Counted from the stretch's first letter, positions 16,550 to 24,124 are shown. The stretch is 41,035 nt of DNA from Rhodomicrobium sp. Az07 (GCF_018619475.1 NZ_JAHFZG010000023.1:1-41035), one strand, 5' to 3'. The notes: generated by a model from the sequence alone, not told the origin. Made by a program: numbers and translations.

Positions 16550-17629
16550 CTAGAAATGCACGTGGGCTGACATGTTCATGGTCTTGCGGGAGCCGGTCCA
16601 CGTGTCGAGGTGGTGCTTCGTGAAAGCGAAGCCCGTCAGCTCGAAGAAGCGCGGCCAGCCGATGCGGTCGATCCACTCGCCCATGCGCTCCCAATCCTTC
16701 GCGTTGTCCTTGTACGCGTAGAGGATCTTGCGAACGACTTCGGCAACCTCGGGCCAGCGAGGCGCGTTGTTCGGAAGGTTCGCGACGACGAGCTTGTGAA
16801 AGCTGGGTTTCGAGCGGGCGTTGGAATGCTTGCCGCCAACCCACACCGCGATCTTGGTGGAGTCCGCGCCGTTGATCTGCATGGGCGGGCAAGGCGGATA
16901 ACAGGCGCCGCAGCACACGCATTTCTGCTCATCGACTTCGAGCGAGGGCTTGCCGTTGACCATGGCCGGGCGGATGGCCGCCACGGGGCAGCGCGCGACC
17001 ACAGCCGGGCGCTCGCAAATCTTCGAAACCAGATCGTGATTGATCTTCGGAGGCTTCGTGTACTGCACGTTGATGGAGATGTCGCCCTGACCGCCGCAGT
17101 TGATCTGGCAGCAGGAGGTCGTGATCTTCACGCGGTTCGGCATTTCCTCGCGGATGAACTCCTCATACATCATGTCCATCAGGCTCTTTACGACGCCGGA
17201 TGCATCGGTGCCGGGGATGTCGCAATGAAGCCAGCCCTGCGTATGCGAGATCATCGAGACTGAGTTGCCGGTGCCGCCCACGGGAAAGCCCGCCGCAGTC
17301 AGCGCTTCGATCAGCGGCTCGACCTTATCCGCTGAACTGACCATGAACTCGATGTTGCTGCGCGTCGTGAAGCGCACATAGCCCTCCGCGAAGGTGTCGG
17401 CTATTTCGCACAGCTTGCGGACGCTGAAGACGTCCATCTGGCGCTGGGTTCCCGCCTTCACGGTCCAGATTTCGTCGCCGCTCCAGGCCACATGACGAAG
17501 GACGCCTGGGCGCGGCCGGTCGTGCCAGGACCAGTTGCCGTAGTTTTTTTTCATGACCGGATGCATGAAGGGAAACGGATCCGGTACGCCCGATTCGACG
17601 GGGCGGCGAGGTTGTGCAGGGGCATTCAT
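16550..17629 (-). CDS. dsrB: DsrB, reverse dissimilatory sulfite reductase beta subunit
   Basis: 359 aa. The sirohaem-[4Fe-4S] region (TTSCCQINCGGQGDISIN, later RCPVAAIRP) and an inserted ferredoxin domain (CVCCGACYPPCPPMQI) are clear. With DsrA it forms the cytoplasmic siroheme enzyme that, in sulfur oxidisers, works in the oxidative direction on DsrC-bound sulfur to give sulfite. Its start is 68 bp after the dsrA stop. Presence of dsrL and dsrEFH in the operon supports the oxidative form. Confidence 0.97.
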   Translation of the reverse strand: MNAPAQPRRPVESGVPDPFPFMHPVMKKNYGNWSWHDRPRPGVLRHVAWSGDEIWTVKAGTQRQMDVFSVRKLCEIADTFAEGYVRFTTRSNIEFMVSSADKVEPLIEALTAAGFPVGGTGNSVSMISHTQGWLHCDIPGTDASGVVKSLMDMMYEEFIREEMPNRVKITTSCCQINCGGQGDISINVQYTKPPKINHDLVSKICERPAVVARCPVAAIRPAMVNGKPSLEVDEQKCVCCGACYPPCPPMQINGADSTKIAVWVGGKHSNARSKPSFHKLVVANLPNNAPRWPEVAEVVRKILYAYKDNAKDWERMGEWIDRIGWPRFFELTGFAFTKHHLDTWTGSRKTMNMSAHVHF

Positions 17630-17697
17630 CGACGAAGTCTCCGCGAAATCAAATTTAGCCTGTGGAAGCGCGCGTTGCTTTACGCCGCGCTTGCCGC

Positions 17698-18993
17698 TTA
17701 CTCAGCCGCGACGGTCAAACCGGCTTCTTTCGCCTTGCGCTCGAAATACTTCTCGGCTTCGTCGGTGAAGTCGTCCGTGCGCACGTAGCAGGACGTGCGC
17801 GGGTGATTGACCATGTTCGGATCGGGGTCGACGCCGATGGCTTCGAGGAACGCGGGCAGCCCGATGCGGTCCATGCATTCGCCGATGCGCTCATGTTCGA
17901 GCGCATTTTCCATGAAGAAGTCGATCAGTCGGCGGCCGAACTCGACAAGCTTCTCGAAGTCCTCATCCGCCTCCAGCTTCATGAACGGAACGATCATGGT
18001 GCCCATGAGGTCGCCGACCTTCAGCGCGCGCTTGCCGCCGATCAGGATCGACACGCCGCGGTCGTCGCCGGGATGCAGCGCCTTCGTCATCACGTTCAGG
18101 CAGTGCATGCAGCGCACGCAGGACTTGTTGTCGACATCGAGCGTGTCGTCGTCGTTCAGGCTCAGGGCGCGCGTGGGACACATGGCGATGACGCTGTCGA
18201 TGACGTATTTGCGGCCGTGGCCGACCACGAAGGCTTTCACCTCGTCCTGATTCACCTTCATGGCGTCGCGCCAGGTTCCGATAACGGCGAAATCGGAACG
18301 GTGGATGGCATTCACGCAATCGTTCGCGCAACCTGAGAACTTGAACTTGAACTTATAGGGCAAGGCGGGCCGGTGCATCTCGTCGAGGAACTCGTTGATG
18401 ACCGAGCGATGCGCCTTCACTTCGTCGTAGCAGGACTTTTCGCAGCGCGCATGACCGACGCAGCTCATCGAGGTGCGAAGCGCCGGGCCTGCGCCGCCGA
18501 GGTCGAGCCCCATCTCGTTGAATTCGTCGAACGCTTTCTGTGTGTTTTCGGTCGAGCACCCCTGAAACATGATGTCGCCGCTCTGCCCGTGGAAGGCGAT
18601 GAGGCCCGAACCGTGCTTCTCCCAGACGTCGCACATCTGACGAAGGAGGTCGGTCGTGTAGTGGTAGCCCGCTGGAGGCTGAATGCGGAGCGTGTGAAAC
18701 TCTTTCGAGGCCGGAAACTTTTCGGCCACTTCCGAAAAGCGGGGAATGACGCCGCCGCCATAGCCGAAAACCGAAACGGTTCCGCCCTTCCAGAAGCCCA
18801 TGCGCTTTTCGTAGGAATGTTCGAGCTGCCCGAGAAGGTCGTTCATCATGGGAGCGTAGGATTTGCCCTCCGCATCACGCAAGCGCTTCAGGCCGGTCAC
18901 AAAACTCGGCCACGGGCCCGTTTCAAGCTCGTCCAGAAGCGGCGTCGCGTGCTTTTCGGGCTCCGCTGCCTTCGGCGCATCGTTGCTCGTCAT
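17698..18993 (-). CDS. dsrA: DsrA, reverse dissimilatory sulfite reductase alpha subunit
   Basis: 431 aa. The sirohaem/[4Fe-4S] ligands appear as C-x5-C (CVGHARC) and C-x3-C (CANDC in FKFSGCANDCVNAIHRSD). The ferredoxin domain reads CVRCMHCLNVM, with MCPTRAL before it. GGGAGG sits 7 nt before the ATG. It is the first gene of a thirteen-gene dsr operon and is divergent from a small-gene/cysG operon that supplies sirohaem. Confidence 0.98.
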   Translation of the reverse strand: MTSNDAPKAAEPEKHATPLLDELETGPWPSFVTGLKRLRDAEGKSYAPMMNDLLGQLEHSYEKRMGFWKGGTVSVFGYGGGVIPRFSEVAEKFPASKEFHTLRIQPPAGYHYTTDLLRQMCDVWEKHGSGLIAFHGQSGDIMFQGCSTENTQKAFDEFNEMGLDLGGAGPALRTSMSCVGHARCEKSCYDEVKAHRSVINEFLDEMHRPALPYKFKFKFSGCANDCVNAIHRSDFAVIGTWRDAMKVNQDEVKAFVVGHGRKYVIDSVIAMCPTRALSLNDDDTLDVDNKSCVRCMHCLNVMTKALHPGDDRGVSILIGGKRALKVGDLMGTMIVPFMKLEADEDFEKLVEFGRRLIDFFMENALEHERIGECMDRIGLPAFLEAIGVDPDPNMVNHPRTSCYVRTDDFTDEAEKYFERKAKEAGLTVAAE

Positions 18994-19116
18994 TCAGCCT
19001 CCCATTTCAATCTGTCAGGCGCGGATCGACGGGTTTTTGCCCGCCCTTGCCTGCGATCGGTTGTTTTGTTCCAAAAACTGGTCTTTGGAGCGAATTTTTA
19101 TCAAGCTAGCATACTC

Positions 19117-19149
19117 ATTCTGTAATGACAATAATTCATATCTGTGAAT
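19117..19149. promoter_or_regulatory. Tandem candidate SqrR/BigR operators in the dsrA divergent promoter region
   Basis: A perfect ATTC-N8-GAAT lies at 19134-19149, preceded by a near-perfect ATTC-N8-CAAT at 19117-19132, 17 bp away. ATTC-N8-GAAT is the pattern I recall for SqrR of Rhodobacter capsulatus. The region is AT-rich against a GC-rich background and lies between dsrA and the cysG operon, so one protein could control both directions. Binding is inferred. Confidence 0.6.
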
Positions 19150-19269
19150 ACGATGATATGTTCGTGGAGTTAGCCGGCTCCCACTGGGCGGGAAGCGAGC
19201 CCACCGAGCGCAAACGGCACGGGAGTGGCTTCGGCCCGTCGGCGCTCTTTGAGAGAAAGGCAGCAAGAC

Positions 19270-19470
19270 ATGATTCAAATCAGCGACCTGATCATCGCGC
19301 ATCCCGAAATCGCGTCTTTCGGCGAGCTTGAGGAGCTTGTGAAAGACGCGGCGCGCCAGGGCACCATCCACCTCGCCTTCGACCTCAAGCCGGAATATCC
19401 GGACACGCCCCGGAACTGGCAGGACCGGCTCGAAGCGGCGTTCCTGTCGATTGTCGGCAGCGGGAGATAG
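19270..19470 (+). CDS. Small protein of unknown function in the cysG operon
   Basis: 66 aa, MIQISDLIIAHPEIASFGEL, soluble and mildly acidic, without cysteines or membrane segments. AGAAAGG about 12 nt upstream supports the ATG at 19270 over a longer reading. It is followed after 2 bp by a 75-aa gene and then cysG, so the three are almost certainly one operon, divergent from dsrA. I recognise no family; tight linkage suggests a role in Dsr maturation or regulation. Confidence 0.7.
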   Translation: MIQISDLIIAHPEIASFGELEELVKDAARQGTIHLAFDLKPEYPDTPRNWQDRLEAAFLSIVGSGR

Positions 19471-19472
19471 CG

Positions 19473-19700
19473 ATGCAGGGCGAAACGAAAGAACGTCTCG
19501 AAACGCTCTCGGCGCCCTACGGCCGAGAGGTGCGCCTCGACGACGTGCGCTTCGAAAGCGGCATGCGCCTGTTGCGCGTGACCATCCGGGAAGGGACGCG
19601 AATCACCGTCCTCGATCTCGATCCGGGTACGGCGCTTGCGTGGGCAGGCGCCATGGCGCAGTGGGCCGCACACGCAACCGGCCCCAAAGAGAAAGCTTAA
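19473..19700 (+). CDS. Small protein of unknown function in the cysG operon
   Basis: 75 aa, MQGETKERLETLSAPYGREV, with a predicted beta-rich core (VRFESGMRLLRVTIREGTRITVLDL) and a helical end (ALAWAGAMAQWAAHA). No cysteines. It starts 2 bp after the preceding 66-aa gene and ends 3 bp before the GTG of cysG, so translation is probably coupled. No family is recognised with confidence. Confidence 0.72.
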   Translation: MQGETKERLETLSAPYGREVRLDDVRFESGMRLLRVTIREGTRITVLDLDPGTALAWAGAMAQWAAHATGPKEKA

Positions 19701-19703
19701 GCC

Positions 19704-21155
19704 GTGGAACAGCTTCCGATTTTCCTTCAGATCAAAGGCAGGTCCGTCGCCGTCGCTGGCGGTGGAACGGTCGCGGCGCGGCGCGCGGAACTGGCGCTGA
19801 GGGCCGGGGCACAAGTCAGCGTCTACAGTGAAAGCCTTGGCGACGATTTTCGCGCAATCGGTTTTCACGAGGGCTTGAGGCATGTCGCCCACGCCCCCAC
19901 GCTTTCCGACATCGAGGACTGCGTCCTGATGTTTGCCGCGACTGGCGATGCAGCAGCGGACCGCGAGGCTGGCCGGCTTGCCAGGCAAGCGCGCATCCCC
20001 GTCAATGTCGCGGACGCGCCGGACCTGTGCGATTTCATCATGCCGTCGATCGTCGACCGCGACCCTTTGGTGATTGCCATCTCGACAGGCGGCGCTTCGC
20101 CGGTTTTTGCCCGCATGATCCGGGCCCGGCTCGAAAGCGTGATCCCCTCCGCCTATGGCCGCCTTGTCTCGCTCGTGGGGGCTTACCGGGACAAGCTTGG
20201 CGCCGCACTCAAGGAGCCCGCCGAGCGCCGCCGTTTCTGGGAACGCGTGCTCGAAGGCCGCGTGGCCGATCGATTTCTCGCCGGTCAAGAAGCCGAGGCC
20301 CGGGTCGAGCTTGAGCGCGCATTGGCGGCTGTCGCCGATTGCGCATCAAGCCGGCAAATGGGCGAGGTCTACATCGTGGGTGCCGGACCAGGCGACCCCG
20401 ACCTTCTAACCTTTCGCGCCCTTCGTCTCATGCAACGCGCCGATGTCGTGCTTTATGACCGCCTTCTGCCACACGGGATCCTCAATCTCGTGCGCCGGGA
20501 GGCCGAACATATTTATGTCGGCAAGCTTCCGGACGATCACATCATTCCTCAAGAAGAGATCACGGCCCGGCTTATAGACTTCGCCAGACAGGGCAAGCGC
20601 GTGCTGCGCCTGAAAGGCGGCGACCCATTCATGTTCGGGCGCGGTGGGGAAGAAGTCGAGGTGCTGGCGGCGGCGGGTATTCCGGTTCAGGTCGTGCCCG
20701 GCGTCACCGCCGCTACCGGCTGCGCGGCCTATGCCGGAATACCGCTGACCCATCGCGACCATGCCCAGGCCTGCGTTTTCCTCACCGGCCACTCACGGGG
20801 CGACGGCGTCAGCCTCGATTGGAGCGCGCTCGTCCAACCAAGGCAGACGGTTGTCATTTTCATGGGGTTGGGGAAGCTGGACAACTTGATGAAGGAATTC
20901 GTGGCGAAGGGAGGCGATCCACAACTGCCCGCCGCTATCGTCGATAACGGAACGCGACCCAACCAGCGAGTCGTCACCGGAACCGTTGAAACGATCGCGG
21001 GTCTGGCGGTGCAGGCTGAACTGCAAGGCCCGGCGATCATCATCCTCGGCACAGTCGTCACGTTGCGTGACAAGCTTGCCTCGGAAACTGCTCCGGGCGC
21101 CTCTGGCTCATTTGCGTACGAAGCGGGGCTTTCGTCCATTCAATCGCCGGTTTGA
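19704..21155 (+). CDS. cysG: Sirohaem synthase CysG (dehydrogenase/ferrochelatase plus uroporphyrinogen-III methyltransferase)
   Basis: 483 aa bifunctional protein. The N-terminal precorrin-2 dehydrogenase/ferrochelatase part has the Rossmann motif VAVAGGGTVAARRAEL and AISTGGASPVFAR. From about residue 219 the methyltransferase part has VYIVGAGPGDPDLLT, LRLKGGDPFMFGRGGEE and PGVTAATGCAAYAGIPLTHR. It makes sirohaem from uroporphyrinogen III, the cofactor of DsrAB. The start is GTG, 3 bp after the previous stop. Its position divergent from dsrA suggests a dedicated copy for sulfite reductase. Confidence 0.95.
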   Translation: MEQLPIFLQIKGRSVAVAGGGTVAARRAELALRAGAQVSVYSESLGDDFRAIGFHEGLRHVAHAPTLSDIEDCVLMFAATGDAAADREAGRLARQARIPVNVADAPDLCDFIMPSIVDRDPLVIAISTGGASPVFARMIRARLESVIPSAYGRLVSLVGAYRDKLGAALKEPAERRRFWERVLEGRVADRFLAGQEAEARVELERALAAVADCASSRQMGEVYIVGAGPGDPDLLTFRALRLMQRADVVLYDRLLPHGILNLVRREAEHIYVGKLPDDHIIPQEEITARLIDFARQGKRVLRLKGGDPFMFGRGGEEVEVLAAAGIPVQVVPGVTAATGCAAYAGIPLTHRDHAQACVFLTGHSRGDGVSLDWSALVQPRQTVVIFMGLGKLDNLMKEFVAKGGDPQLPAAIVDNGTRPNQRVVTGTVETIAGLAVQAELQGPAIIILGTVVTLRDKLASETAPGASGSFAYEAGLSSIQSPV

Positions 21156-21236
21156 CACCGCACTCTGACAGGCGAGCCGATTTTTGGACATAGCCGATTT
21201 GTGCTCTTTCCAAAGCCAACCTTTTAGATCATGATC

Positions 21237-21245
21237 TATGAATAT
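21237..21245. promoter_or_regulatory. Candidate BigR/SqrR site upstream of sqr
   Basis: TATGAATAT, identical to the 9-mer in the bigR-blh intergenic region, lies about 66 bp before the sqr start in an AT-rich stretch. Only one GAAT half-site is perfect; the left half-site is degenerate. No convincing -35/-10 pair can be assigned. Confidence 0.42.
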
Positions 21246-21310
21246 TACGAAGTGTTCAAAAAAAGAGCACGTGAATAAGCGACTCAAAGGAAACGACAAG
21301 GGATTCTCAA

Positions 21311-22588
21311 ATGGCACACATCGTCGTGCTGGGCGCCGGGCTCGGCGGCGTCATCATGGCCTATGAAATGCGCGACAGGTTGCGCAAGGGCGACAAGCTC
21401 ACCGTCATTACCAAGGAGCCGAAATACCATTTCGTTCCGTCCAACCCTTGGGTAGCCGTGAACTGGCGGAGCCGCGATGATGTGGAAATCGATCTCACGC
21501 GGACATTCGCGAAGCGCAAGATCGACTTCATCCCTGTCGCGGCCAAACGGGTCCATCCCGCCGACAATTGTATCGAGCTGGAAGACGGCAGGAGCGTAAC
21601 TTACGATTTTCTGATCATTTCGACTGGCCCCGAGCTTGCCTTCGACGAGATTGAAGGGCTCGGCCCAACCGGGCATACGCATTCGATCTGTCACGTCGAC
21701 CATGCGCAAGCCGCTTCCGAAGCCTTCAAGCAGTTCTGCCGGAACCCTGGGCCCATCGTCGTCGGCGCGGTGCAAGGCGCATCCTGTTTCGGGCCCGCCT
21801 ACGAATACACGTTCATTCTGGAGACTGAACTGCGGCGGCTGAAGATCCGCGATCGTGTCCCCATGACCTTCGTGACCTCGGAGCCTTACATCGGGCATCT
21901 CGGCCTCGACGGCGTGGGCAACACCAAGGGCATTCTCGAAGGCGAAATGCGCGATCATCACATCAAGTGGATCACCAACGCGCGTGTCCAGAAGGTGGAG
22001 CCGGGCAAGATGACCGTCGAGGAGCTTACCGAGGAAGGTGCGCTCAAGAAGGTCCATGAACTGCCGTTCGCCTACTCGATGATGCTTCCCGCTTTTCGCG
22101 GCATAGAGGCCGTGTGCGGCGTCGAGGGTCTGGTAAACCCGCGCGGTTTCATCCTGATCGACAAGACCCAGCGCAATCCGACCTTCCGCAATATATTCTC
22201 TGTCGGCGTCTGTGTCGCAATTCCGCCGATAGCACCGACGCCGGTTCCGTGCGGGGTGCCCAAGACCGGCTTCATGATCGAGTCGATGGTAACGGCAACC
22301 GCGCTCAATATCGGCGAGTTGCTTCGCGGGAAGTCGGCGCTGCACGAGGCGACCTGGAACGCTGTCTGTCTCGCCGATTTCGGCGATTCGGGCGTGGCCT
22401 TCGTCGCCCAACCGCAAATCCCGCCGCGCAATGTGAACTGGTCCTACTCCGGCAGGCTGGTGCACCGGGCAAAAATCGCGTTCGAAACCTACTTTCTGCG
22501 CAAGATGCGTCGCGGCGAGAGCGAGCCTTTTTACGAAAAGGCCGCCTTGCAAGCGCTGGGCATTGGCAAGCTGAAGCGCGTCACCTGA
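21311..22588 (+). CDS. sqr: Sulfide:quinone oxidoreductase, type I
   Basis: 425 aa FAD flavoprotein (IVVLGAGLGGVIMAYEM at the N-terminus). The three redox cysteines C127 (HTHSICHVD), C159 (QGASCFGPAYEY) and C353 (WNAVCLADFGD) fall at the same numbers as the essential cysteines of Rhodobacter capsulatus SQR. The quinone-side motif TPVPCGVPKTGFMIESM is present. It oxidises sulfide to polysulfide or persulfide and reduces membrane quinone. No signal peptide is seen, as is usual for this peripheral membrane enzyme. A hairpin follows its stop. Confidence 0.96.
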   Translation: MAHIVVLGAGLGGVIMAYEMRDRLRKGDKLTVITKEPKYHFVPSNPWVAVNWRSRDDVEIDLTRTFAKRKIDFIPVAAKRVHPADNCIELEDGRSVTYDFLIISTGPELAFDEIEGLGPTGHTHSICHVDHAQAASEAFKQFCRNPGPIVVGAVQGASCFGPAYEYTFILETELRRLKIRDRVPMTFVTSEPYIGHLGLDGVGNTKGILEGEMRDHHIKWITNARVQKVEPGKMTVEELTEEGALKKVHELPFAYSMMLPAFRGIEAVCGVEGLVNPRGFILIDKTQRNPTFRNIFSVGVCVAIPPIAPTPVPCGVPKTGFMIESMVTATALNIGELLRGKSALHEATWNAVCLADFGDSGVAFVAQPQIPPRNVNWSYSGRLVHRAKIAFETYFLRKMRRGESEPFYEKAALQALGIGKLKRVT

Positions 22589-22596
22589 TACACACG

Positions 22597-22646
22597 AAGC
22601 GATGTCAACGATGAGAGGCCGCTCAGGGTTGACATCGCTTTGTTAA
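22597..22646 (+). terminator. Hairpin terminator after sqr
   Basis: Perfect 13-bp arms AAGCGATGTCAAC (22597-22609) and GTTGACATCGCTT (22628-22640) around an 18-nt loop, followed by TGTTAA. The T-run is weak. The 3' arm also contains the -35 hexamer TTGACA of the next gene's promoter. Confidence 0.65.
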
Positions 22647-22657
22647 ATAGAGATATT
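22629..22657 (+). promoter_or_regulatory. Sigma-70-type promoter of dsrE2
   Basis: TTGACA (22629-22634), a 17-bp spacer, and GATATT (22652-22657) as -10 (4 of 6 to consensus). The -10 overlaps a palindrome likely to be a repressor site, and the gene start is 34 bp downstream. Confidence 0.6.
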
Positions 22658-22664
22658 CGAATAT
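22653..22664. promoter_or_regulatory. Palindromic operator candidate over the dsrE2 -10 element
   Basis: ATATTCGAATAT is a perfect 12-bp palindrome built from the ATTC/GAAT half-sites seen at the other sulfur promoters, but with close rather than N8 spacing. It overlaps the predicted -10, so a bound protein would block transcription. Confidence 0.55.
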
Positions 22665-22691
22665 GTACTTCAATCGAGGAGATAATTCGGC

Positions 22692-23210
22692 ATGACCGAA
22701 GGGAACGGTACCGTCACGAACGGTGCACCCAATCAGAAGTCGATGACGATCATCGTCACCAAAGGCACGCTTGATTGGGCCTATCCGCCGTTCATTCTCG
22801 CGACCACGGCGGCGGCGATGGGCGTCAACACCACGATGTTCTTCACGTTTTACGGCCTCCCGCTGCTGTTGAAGAAGCTTGATCTGAAGATCTCGCCCCT
22901 TGGCAACCCGGCGATGAAAATGCCGATGATGGGCATGCACATGGCAATGCCGAACTGGGTTGCGACGATCCCGGGCGTGGACTCGGGCGCGACGGGGATG
23001 ATGAAGAACATGATCAAGAAGAAGGGCGTCGCTTCCATCGATGAGCTGCGCGACATGGCTCTCGAAGCCGAGGTCAAGATGATCGCCTGCCAGATGACGA
23101 TGGACCTCTTCGAATACAAGGAAGAGGACATGATCGAAGGAATGACGCTCGGCGGCGCGGCGACATACCTGGAGCAGGCTTTGAAGTCCGACGTGAACCT
23201 GTTCGTCTAG
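22692..23210 (+). CDS. dsrE2: DsrE2-type sulfurtransferase (DsrE/DsrF/DrsH-like)
   Basis: 172 aa. SMTIIVTKGTLDWAYPPFILATTAAAMG and the active-site MIACQMTMDLFEYKEEDMIEG are diagnostic of the DsrE2 family. The hydrophobic stretch with repeated Met (AMKMPMMGMHMAMPNWVATIPG) is also typical. DsrE2 usually travels with tusA and sometimes rhodanese and moves sulfane sulfur toward TusA and DsrEFH. GAGGAG precedes the ATG. Its TAG stop lies in the first bases of a palindromic repeat that separates it from tusA. Confidence 0.93.
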   Translation: MTEGNGTVTNGAPNQKSMTIIVTKGTLDWAYPPFILATTAAAMGVNTTMFFTFYGLPLLLKKLDLKISPLGNPAMKMPMMGMHMAMPNWVATIPGVDSGATGMMKNMIKKKGVASIDELRDMALEAEVKMIACQMTMDLFEYKEEDMIEGMTLGGAATYLEQALKSDVNLFV

Positions 23211-23324
23211 AGCCCGTTCCGATCTGATTGAATCGCAGTCAGATCGGTAAAACGGTCTCTTCTTCGAAGTTTAGAGACGGAATCACCGATCAGGTCGGGT
23301 CAACCTGATCGGATCCGACTCTAG
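23207..23324. repeat. Dispersed three-hairpin palindromic repeat, copy 2 (full length)
   Basis: Second copy of the repeat found at 4807-4910, here with a complete left end. CTAGAG at the start and CTCTAG at the end are part of imperfect terminal inverted repeats of about 18 bp (roughly 15 match). Three internal hairpins are conserved, with compensated changes in the loops. The left terminal CTAG contains the dsrE2 stop codon TAG. Confidence 0.85.
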
Positions 23325-23373
23325 CATGAAGAATTATCACCGCCCCAATCCATTGACTTCCAACGGAGAAAAC

Positions 23374-23601
23374 ATGCCCGACAAGACGCTCGACGCGAAA
23401 GGTCTCAACTGTCCGCTGCCGATCTTGAGAACGAAAAAAATGCTGAATGAAGTCCCGGCCGGCGGCACGCTGGAGGTGCTCGCCACCGACCCCGGCTCCG
23501 TCGCCGATATGGCTTCCTTCTGCCGGACGACCGGAAACGAGCTTGTGGAGTCGACGAAGGACGGCGACGTGTTCCGTTTCCTGATCAAGCACACGGGCTG
23601 A
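23374..23601 (+). CDS. tusA: TusA, sulfur-carrier protein
   Basis: 75 aa. LDAKGLNCPLPILRTKKML contains the CPxP motif with the sulfur-carrying cysteine, and the rest fits the TusA fold. It relays sulfane sulfur from DsrE2 or rhodanese-like donors to DsrEFH. CGGAGAAAAC precedes the ATG at 23374; a longer in-frame reading would run into the repeat and is rejected. Confidence 0.95.
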   Translation: MPDKTLDAKGLNCPLPILRTKKMLNEVPAGGTLEVLATDPGSVADMASFCRTTGNELVESTKDGDVFRFLIKHTG

Positions 23602-23632
23602 CATTCGGCGCTTCATCGCCCTCAGTGTTCGT

Positions 23633-23670
23633 CGCAAGCGGTGGCTCCGCAAACCGCTTGCGGCATTTTT
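23633..23670 (+). terminator. Rho-independent terminator after tusA
   Basis: Perfect 10-bp arms CGCAAGCGGT and ACCGCTTGCG around a 10-nt loop, followed by GCATTTTT. It ends the dsrE2-tusA unit 32 bp after the stop codon. Confidence 0.8.
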
Positions 23671-23872
23671 ACGACCTGCGCGGCACGGCCGTAACCGTGC
23701 TCGCGGAGGATGGATGCACCGACATGCAAGCTGCGTCGATCACCGGCCACAGTCTGAAACAGGTTGGGGCCATCCTCGAAAAATACCTGGCCCGCACCCG
23801 TGCGCTCAACGTCGCCGCCACCAAAAAAAAATGGCGGAAACATGGATTGCCAAACTCGCAATCGGCTGATAG
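23666..23872 (+). pseudogene. Tyrosine recombinase (integrase) C-terminal remnant
   Basis: The plus strand reads YDLRGTAVTVLAEDG, then QAASITGHSLKQVG and ILEKYLARTRAL, the catalytic C-terminal segment of phage/P4-type integrases (DLRG box, TGHS box and catalytic Tyr). No N-terminal part exists: upstream is the tusA terminator. It lies 100 bp before tRNA-Tyr. It differs in sequence from the remnant beside tRNA-Gln, so two integrases are represented. Confidence 0.82.
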
Positions 23873-23970
23873 AGAATGCGCCACCAAGTGTCTAACACGG
23901 TGTCCAGCTTCCCGGCATTTACGGTTTTTTCACTTGGCTACGCCAGCTAAGACACTGATCTTTCTGGCAT

Positions 23971-24055
23971 GGAGGGGTGCCCGAGTGGCTAAAGGGGACG
24001 GACTGTAAATCCGTTGGCTAAGCCTACGTTGGTTCGAATCCAACCCCCTCCACCA
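23971..24055 (+). tRNA. tRNA-Tyr (anticodon GTA)
   Basis: 85-nt class II tRNA. Acceptor GGAGGGG with CCCCTCC, D-arm GCCCGAGTGGCTAAAGGG, anticodon stem-loop ACGGACTGTAAATCCGT with anticodon GTA, a long variable arm (GGCTAAGCCTACG), T-arm GTTGG-TTCGAAT-CCAAC, then ACCA. It marks the right edge of the sulfur block. Confidence 0.96.
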
Positions 24056-24124
24056 TCACCCGCCTCGGCGCGGCAGCTACGGCAGCACCACGTTGCGCCG
24101 ATGAGCGAAGGCGCGCCAACCGCC

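Noticed and set aside
847-24042. The 14-bp match between tRNA-Gln and tRNA-Tyr as proof of att sites
   Set aside because: It is the conserved T-arm and would match between many tRNAs; kept only as a weak hint.
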